Assembly: GCA_020216845.1 (NCBI GenBank)
Contig: JAIWNK010000148.1
Coordinates: forward strand, 1-19,068
From: Anaerolinea sp.
Lineage (GTDB): Bacteria > Chloroflexota > Anaerolineae > Anaerolineales > Anaerolineaceae
DNA length: 19,068 nucleotides
Reading direction: 5' to 3'
Below the pieces are notes generated by a model. It did not search any database and was not told the DNA's origin. It saw only the letters and a list, made by a program, of their open reading frames with translations. The position numbers and the translations under genes were made by a program. Shown here one piece after another: positions 13,754 through 19,068 of this stretch. Within the stretch, counting starts at the first letter, position 1; each line of letters begins with the position of its first letter.

Positions 13754-16342
13754 ATGAAACGGATTTGGATGGCAGGGCTGATTTGCTTGTTATCTTGGTT
13801 GGGGGCTGGCGTTTCGGGGTGGGGCGGGCAGGCCGCCGCGCTGACAGCAAACACGTATTATGTTTCCAGCTCAGCTGGCAACGATGCCAACGATGGGCTT
13901 TCGGAGGGTACACCCTTGCGCAGCATTGCACGGGTGAATGGCCTGACGTTGCATCCGGGGGACCGGGTGCTGTTCAAGTGCGGGGATGTTTGGCGGGGTG
14001 AGATGTTGACGATTCGTCATTCGGGCACTGCTGCTCAGCCGATTACGTTTGGCTCGTATCCGGCAGGGTGTGTCAATCAACCGCTCCTCTCCGGGACTCA
14101 GCCGGTATCTGGCTGGGTGGCGTTGGGCGGCAACCTCTATCGCGCCGACCTTGCTGCGGGGGCCAATGCCGGGCGTTTTCCGTATGGCGTCAATCAGCTG
14201 TTTCGCAATGGTCAGCGCCTGACCCTGGGGCGTTGGCCCAACCTGGATGCTGGCGATGGCGGGTATGCGACGTTAGAAGGGCAGCCATCCGGCACTCAGG
14301 TGACGGATGCGCAATTGCCTGCTGGCAATTGGAGCGGGGCGGTGTTGCACATCAAAAGCATTCGCTGGGCGATTCTCAATCGGCAGGTGACTGCTTCTTC
14401 TGGCACGACACTGACGCTGGGCAGCCCGGTCAGTTGTTGGGGCGGCAGCTGCGCTGGCTGGGGCTATTTTTTGAACAATCACCCCAATACGCTGGATCGC
14501 GATGGGGAGTGGGCGTTGAGTGGCAACGGGTTGTATCTTTATTCCACGTCTGGCGCTCCGTTGGATGGCGAGGTTGAGGCATCGGTTGTGCTCTTTGGCG
14601 ATGGACAGGCTCAGCGCTCATGGGGCGGAGTCAATTTGGGGGCGGATTATGGCAGCCCAATTGCCTATGTGACGGTTGAAAACCTGGCCCTTTCGGGCTG
14701 GTTTCGGCATGGCATTGCAACCCCCACCAATATGCACCCCAGTGAGCCGCATGATTTGATCCTTCGCAACAACACCATTCGCGATGTGGATGGCACTGGC
14801 ATCAACCTGGAGACCTGGGTTTGGGACGCACAGGATGGCCGTCCGGATGGGTGGCGCGGCGGCTATGCGTTGACTGTCAGCGGCAATCGGGTTGAGCGCG
14901 CCAATCACATGGGCATCAACCTCTACAGTCGTTCTTCTACCTTTGAACGAAACACATTGCTGGATATTGCACGGATTGAAAACCTGGGGGCACGTGGCAT
15001 GGGCTGCGACTATGATGAGGGCGATGCGAGCGGCGGCATTTGTACGGAGGATGGCGATGGCATTCGCATCAAAGCTGGCAACGCAGCGGATAGTGGAAAC
15101 TCGAATACCTTCCGGGGCAATCGCCTGGAGCGGATTGGCTACAATGGCTTCGATGTGTTTGGGTATGGCAACTTCTTTGAAGGCAATGTGATTTTGCAAG
15201 CCTGTATCTCCAAAGGCGATTGTGGCGCCGTGCGCACCTTTGGCAATGGCTCACTGAGCAGCACACCTGTGCATGACCTTGTCTTTCAGAACAATATTCT
15301 GGTGGATACGATCGGCAACACCGACGGGTGTCGCAGCGATTTTGACGCTTTGTTTGGGTTTGGTTTCTATGTGGATTATTTCTCGCGTGACATTGTGTTG
15401 AATGGCAACACGGTTGCTCATTCAACCGCTCATGGGGTCTTGTTCCAGGATTCAACCGGCGTGTTGGTCGGCAACACGCTTTACAATAATGGCGATACGG
15501 ATGATTATTCCGCAGCGCAGTTGTTTGTTGGCAGCGCGCCGGCTTATGTTGGCAGCAGCACGGACAATATTTTCTTTGGCCTAAACCCGCATGCCCGAAC
15601 ACTGGCTTTGAATGAGCTGTCGCGCTTGGGGAGCTCTGATAACAATCGGTATTTCCATCCCTACCGGGCCAATCACATTTACGCCGGCAGTGAATACAAT
15701 TTGGCAACCTGGCGCAGCGTCAGCGGCAAGGACACGCACTCGGTTGAGCATTGGTACACCCAACCGATCGGGCAGACGCCGCGCTCGCACTTGTTCTACA
15801 ACGACACCGCACAAACGCAAATCGTCAATTTGGGGGCGATTTATTACCTGGACTTGAATCAAACGCCGGTTTATGGCACGCTCTCCCTTGCACCATACAC
15901 GTCCAGAATTTTGGTTGAAAATGGCACGGTGACCGATTTGGCTGTACAAATGGCGGTGATGGGCCCGCTACAGACCGAACCCGGGGCAACCGTGACATAT
16001 ACGATGACGCTTGAAAACCGGGGCTCTGTGGCAGCGAGTCAGGTGATTTTGGAAAATATCGTGCCGGCGCAGATTGTCAACCTCAGCTGGTCAGCGGATT
16101 CTGGCGCGGTGGCCCTGCAACCGGGCACGCGCTACATCTGGTCGTTGGCGAGTTTGCCCGCCGGGGGACGGGTGGTGTGGACCGTGACGGGCGAGTATGC
16201 AGCAGACTTGATCGCCGGAACGCCTTTGCTGCTGGAGGCAACGGTGAGTTCTGAGACGCCGGATGGCAACCCGGGCAACAATGTGAGCCGGGTGTGGTTG
16301 GGCGACTGGCAGCGCCTGTATTTGCCAGCAATTGAACGATGA
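13754..16342 (+). CDS. Secreted right-handed beta-helix protein with C-terminal DUF11-like domain
   Basis: The 862-residue protein begins with a signal peptide (MKRIWMAGLICLLSWLGAGV; cleavage probably near AAA at 27-29). The mature start TYYVSSSAGNDANDG and GTPLRSIARVNGLTLHPGDR are typical of parallel beta-helix proteins related to polysaccharide lyases. The middle is rich in short turns such as LILRNNTIRDVDGTGINLE, TVSGNRVERANHMGINLYS and IVLNGNTVAHSTAHGVLFQ, the coil pattern of a right-handed beta-helix. Residues about 726-848 form a DUF11/CARDB-like beta-sandwich (VTYTMTLENRGSVAAS, ending GNPGNNVS). The last residues, QRLYLPAIER, resemble a recurring C-terminal tail of Chloroflexota exoproteins. 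It may bind or cleave a polysaccharide at the cell surface; catalytic residues could not be assigned. Confidence 0.85.
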   Translation: MKRIWMAGLICLLSWLGAGVSGWGGQAAALTANTYYVSSSAGNDANDGLSEGTPLRSIARVNGLTLHPGDRVLFKCGDVWRGEMLTIRHSGTAAQPITFGSYPAGCVNQPLLSGTQPVSGWVALGGNLYRADLAAGANAGRFPYGVNQLFRNGQRLTLGRWPNLDAGDGGYATLEGQPSGTQVTDAQLPAGNWSGAVLHIKSIRWAILNRQVTASSGTTLTLGSPVSCWGGSCAGWGYFLNNHPNTLDRDGEWALSGNGLYLYSTSGAPLDGEVEASVVLFGDGQAQRSWGGVNLGADYGSPIAYVTVENLALSGWFRHGIATPTNMHPSEPHDLILRNNTIRDVDGTGINLETWVWDAQDGRPDGWRGGYALTVSGNRVERANHMGINLYSRSSTFERNTLLDIARIENLGARGMGCDYDEGDASGGICTEDGDGIRIKAGNAADSGNSNTFRGNRLERIGYNGFDVFGYGNFFEGNVILQACISKGDCGAVRTFGNGSLSSTPVHDLVFQNNILVDTIGNTDGCRSDFDALFGFGFYVDYFSRDIVLNGNTVAHSTAHGVLFQDSTGVLVGNTLYNNGDTDDYSAAQLFVGSAPAYVGSSTDNIFFGLNPHARTLALNELSRLGSSDNNRYFHPYRANHIYAGSEYNLATWRSVSGKDTHSVEHWYTQPIGQTPRSHLFYNDTAQTQIVNLGAIYYLDLNQTPVYGTLSLAPYTSRILVENGTVTDLAVQMAVMGPLQTEPGATVTYTMTLENRGSVAASQVILENIVPAQIVNLSWSADSGAVALQPGTRYIWSLASLPAGGRVVWTVTGEYAADLIAGTPLLLEATVSSETPDGNPGNNVSRVWLGDWQRLYLPAIER

Positions 16343-16360
16343 AAAGAGCATCAAGATAGT

Positions 16361-16445
16361 CGCGCCTGTTGTCAATTTTTTTGGGGGCCCGCTCCCTTCA
16401 GCCAACCTGAGAACGGATCGAAGCCCCAAGAAATGACAAGGCGCG
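16361..16445. other. Long imperfect hairpin between convergent genes
   Basis: The left arm (16361-16390: CGCGCCTGTTGTCA, a T7 tract, then GGGGGCCC) and the right arm (16421-16445: GCCCCAAGAAATGACAAGGCGCG) pair with small bulges. The bases between them can extend the stem (TTCAG/CTGAG) to a CCAAC loop. The T7 run lies inside the left arm rather than after the stem, so it is not a standard terminator, although it may still end either transcript. It fills the gap between the beta-helix gene and the DUF499-type gene. Confidence 0.5.
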
Positions 16446-16452
16446 GCCCCGG

Positions 16453-19068
16453 TTACTCTTGTTCGAAATGTTGCCCTTTGAACTTCAACGTGTTGCAGTT
16501 TTCAACGATAATCCGCACTTTGTCCTCTGGAATTCCGCCTGGAATTTCCACATCAATCTCGAGGGTGATTTTTGCTCTGGCCCCAATCAGGCTGATCAGG
16601 TGGTTTAGCACCTCATCTGAAATTCGACCAGCATCGCGGACCATGCGGGTGGGGTCCAATTCCACGCTGCCGTGGAAACGACGAAAAACGGGGGGGCGCT
16701 CGGTTTCAATGCCACCTATCGGTAAGGGTGGGGCAGTCACAACCCCCGTCTCGTGGGTATGGTTGGTCGGTGTTGCTCCGCCATCCGAATACGTTTGCGC
16801 TTGTTGCTCTTGTGCCTGACGTTGTTGTTGGGCAATCTCCGGTTTGACCAAGACGCTGGACGAATCGAGCCTTACGTTCGGAATGCTGCCGGCGGTCAAG
16901 CCCATGTAGCTGCCATCGGGACGCACGGCTTCGGCATAGGCGAAAGTGTCTCCCCAGGTCAGCGAGCCGACCCCGCTGCGAATGGTCGCAAGCAACACCT
17001 CTTCATCTCGCAAACGCGAGAGATACAGATATTGGGCCAGGTATTCCCACAACTGTTTCGTGCCGATGTGAGGGGCATCTTTCCATAGCCAACGGTCCAA
17101 TTCCATGCGCAGCAAGGCAGGTGACCACTGTGTAATCAGCAGCTCATCGCTCTTCAGCTTTTTGGCGGCGCGGCTGACCAGGCTATCGCCCCCTTGCAGG
17201 CGGCTGATAGACCATTCAATCGGCGCGGTACCTTGTTGCTTTGGCACGATCAGCTGACAATATGTCTCCAACAGGCGGGCCTGAATGGTATCGGCGTGAT
17301 TTTGAATTTGTTTCTTCACCTGATTCTTCTGAGAAGCATCCAGGTTCAGCTGTTCTTCCTCTTGCTCAATCGAAGTCCAGGCCAGCCAATTGCGCACGGC
17401 TTGCTGCAACTCGGAGAGCCGTTCGGCATCGGCGGCCAGGAAGATGAGCATGTTGCGATAGTGGCGCGGGCTGTTGCCGCGTTGCTCCAAAATTTCCCGA
17501 GCTGCGCTGAGCGCTTTGCTTTCTTCGCTGCGGCTGCGGTGTGCCTGCCCCGGCCCTAAAATGACCAATCGGCAGGCGGCTTCGTCGGGAACATCGGCGC
17601 TGTTTGCCGGGATGGCATGGACGCCGGCGAAGTCTGCCCGGTCGCGGCGCACAAGTTCGCGCACGCGGCGGATGATTTCATCCTCGACGACTTCGGGTTT
17701 GCGTTCATACTGAGCAGCGCGGTCTGAGGCCATGCGCGTAATCGTCGGGCGGGTATCAAACCAATAACGCGTGGCATCGGAATAGAGGTAATTCAGCTCA
17801 TTCGAGAGTCGCCGTAGCGCATCGCCAAAGATGGCCGGCGATTCGCCGGGTTGAACGCAGCCAAGTTTGATGCGCACTTCTTCAACGCCACGTGCTTTTT
17901 GTGTGTTGGTGGAGGGGGCGCTGCCGATGAAGATGGCGCGCGCCACCCGCCGACAGGCGGAATAGCGCCCCAGGTTGGGGTTGTCGCGATCCAGCGCCAA
18001 GGGGCGGCTTTGCAGGCCGTCAATATCTTTGTCAACCACAGCCCCCCAGCCTTCTGGCAGGTAGCGCGTGACTTCAAAACGCACATTGGTTGTATCCATT
18101 GGCACGCTGCCGGGCATAATCAGCAGTGAGCCATCCGCATTTTCCCACAGCTCATGCACAATCGAGGCCATCATGCGCAGCACGCCGCGCGTGCGCTGAA
18201 AACGTTCCAGGGTTGACCAATCTTCATACAGCCGGTCGAACAGCTCGGGGTGAATCGGGTAGGCAGAGATCAGGCGCTGTTCATAGTCTGCCTCGCGGCA
18301 TTCGGAGGGAAATTCGGAGCGGTTGGTCTGATACATTTCGGCAAAGGCGCGACAAACAGCATCGCGTCCCACGTAATCGCTAACGGGTTGGAACAAGCGT
18401 CGCCGCACGATTTCGAAGCTCTCGGTTGCGGAAGCGGGTTTCCAAACCGCTTCCAGGCGGCCAAACACATTGCGGATGCGCTCCAGCGCTGCCTGTCCGC
18501 CTTCGCCGCCAATCTCGATATCGGATTGCGGAATGGCGGCGACTACCATAGCATCGGGCACGGCTTTGGCGGCCTCGGTCAGGGCCTGGGCAAAGGTCAT
18601 GTTGGCATCAAACGATCCACCCGGCAGGTCGTCCTTGCCGTATAGCTGACGGGCATAGGCAACCCATTCGTCAATCAGCACAAGCACAGGCCCAAATTGA
18701 TCGAAGAGCCGCGCCAGTTTCTCCGAGCCGGGGCTGATGCCGCGCCGATCCTCTTCGGCGATCAGCTCGTAGGCCTGACTTGCTTGCCCCGAAGCCTGAC
18801 CAATTTGCCAGGCCATCTCGCCCCACAGGGTGCGAATTTGGGTGCCATCCGGTTTGGTGCGCACCTCGGCCGGGCTGAGTTGCGTGCCGACCAGCACGGC
18901 ACGGCAGGCAACCGGCAGATCCACTTCTCCGCCCTTAAGCCCCTTGGGCACCAGGTTTTCCAGCCCGGGCACGTCTTGCGGCTTGAGTTGCCCGCCAAAC
19001 AGGTGATAGAGCGCCAGCATGGAGTGTGTTTTGCCGCCGCCAAAATTGGTTTGCAATTCGACGACCGG
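16453..19068 (-). CDS. DUF499-type P-loop ATPase, defence/DNA-modification associated (5' end cut by right edge)
   Basis: The 871 visible residues are the C-terminal bulk of a large P-loop ATPase. The window starts just before Walker A, ELQTNFGGGKTHSML; Walker B is GPVLVLIDEWVAYA about 120 residues later. Further landmarks are the sensor-like DAMVVAAIPQSDIEIGG, the YPIHPELFDRLYEDWSTLER segment, and the region ERFQRTRGVLRMMASIVHEL. A Gln-rich linker near AQQQRQAQEQQAQ precedes a C-terminal domain that ends ENCNTLKFKGQHFEQE. This order matches DUF499 (PF04465) proteins, the family annotated for BREX PglY/BrxC-type ATPases and for ATPases beside DUF1156 methylases and helicases. The true start lies outside; the TTG at 19056 is internal. 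As the promoter-distal gene of a minus-strand unit, its partners should be to the right. The family call is from memory of motifs. Confidence 0.8.
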   Translation of the reverse strand, partial: PVVELQTNFGGGKTHSMLALYHLFGGQLKPQDVPGLENLVPKGLKGGEVDLPVACRAVLVGTQLSPAEVRTKPDGTQIRTLWGEMAWQIGQASGQASQAYELIAEEDRRGISPGSEKLARLFDQFGPVLVLIDEWVAYARQLYGKDDLPGGSFDANMTFAQALTEAAKAVPDAMVVAAIPQSDIEIGGEGGQAALERIRNVFGRLEAVWKPASATESFEIVRRRLFQPVSDYVGRDAVCRAFAEMYQTNRSEFPSECREADYEQRLISAYPIHPELFDRLYEDWSTLERFQRTRGVLRMMASIVHELWENADGSLLIMPGSVPMDTTNVRFEVTRYLPEGWGAVVDKDIDGLQSRPLALDRDNPNLGRYSACRRVARAIFIGSAPSTNTQKARGVEEVRIKLGCVQPGESPAIFGDALRRLSNELNYLYSDATRYWFDTRPTITRMASDRAAQYERKPEVVEDEIIRRVRELVRRDRADFAGVHAIPANSADVPDEAACRLVILGPGQAHRSRSEESKALSAAREILEQRGNSPRHYRNMLIFLAADAERLSELQQAVRNWLAWTSIEQEEEQLNLDASQKNQVKKQIQNHADTIQARLLETYCQLIVPKQQGTAPIEWSISRLQGGDSLVSRAAKKLKSDELLITQWSPALLRMELDRWLWKDAPHIGTKQLWEYLAQYLYLSRLRDEEVLLATIRSGVGSLTWGDTFAYAEAVRPDGSYMGLTAGSIPNVRLDSSSVLVKPEIAQQQRQAQEQQAQTYSDGGATPTNHTHETGVVTAPPLPIGGIETERPPVFRRFHGSVELDPTRMVRDAGRISDEVLNHLISLIGARAKITLEIDVEIPGGIPEDKVRIIVENCNTLKFKGQHFEQE

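Noticed and set aside
19042..19056. TTG at 19056 as the start of the ATPase
   Set aside because: The frame stays open to the window edge and Walker A follows within a few residues, so the N-terminal strand and any upstream domain are missing; it is an internal leucine codon.

Overview
The window reads as a gene-dense piece of a bacterial chromosome with moderately high GC. Chloroflexota, possibly an Anaerolineae-like lineage, is the best guess. The reasons are indirect: a secreted beta-helix protein ending in a YLPxI-type C-terminus of the kind I associate with Chloroflexota exoproteins, lipoproteins with Thr/Pro-rich linkers, and start codons placed 6-7 nt after a TATAAT box. No rRNA, tRNA, CRISPR array, transposase or phage gene was seen. 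Every gap between genes is shorter than 300 bp.

Left part (1-2616): the 5' part of an RlmD/TrmA-family RNA (uracil-C5) methyltransferase runs off the left edge on the minus strand. A three-copy tandem repeat of about 55-57 bp with hairpin potential follows, then a class I SAM methyltransferase (+). An MFS transporter (-) overlaps the tail of that gene by 38 bp.

Sugar operon (2617-8343, +): a 37-bp perfect palindrome holding two LacI-type operator cores sits directly after a TTGACG-N17-AATAAT promoter. Behind it lie a sugar-binding lipoprotein, an intercistronic stem-loop, a GH30-like glycosidase with an N-terminal membrane or export segment, two MalF/MalG-type permeases, and a LacI-family regulator with a TTG start. 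The likely logic is that the anchored glycosidase cleaves a beta-linked glycan outside the membrane, the binding protein and permeases import the product, and the LacI protein represses the operon until that product arrives. No ATPase gene is present, so a shared MsmX/UgpC-type ATPase encoded elsewhere is implied. The divergent MFS gene shares the same promoter region.

Middle (8344-10934): a strong intrinsic terminator abuts the ribosome binding site of a large lipoprotein. That protein has a small N-terminal domain followed by about 14 propeller-blade motifs, enough for two seven-bladed beta-propellers. A hairpin terminator separates it from the convergent ruv cluster.

DNA repair cluster (10935-13563, -): yebC, ruvC, a SPOUT (TrmH/SpoU-type) RNA methyltransferase and ruvA, in that transcription order. 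The last three are joined by 4-nt ATGA overlaps. No ruvB lies in the window.

Right part (13564-19068): a secreted right-handed beta-helix protein with a C-terminal DUF11-like domain (+) converges on a large P-loop ATPase of the DUF499 type (-). The ATPase gene is cut by the right edge of the window just before its Walker A motif. DUF499-type ATPases are known from phage-defence and DNA-modification gene sets, so the DNA to the right of this window is the most likely place for a defence locus.
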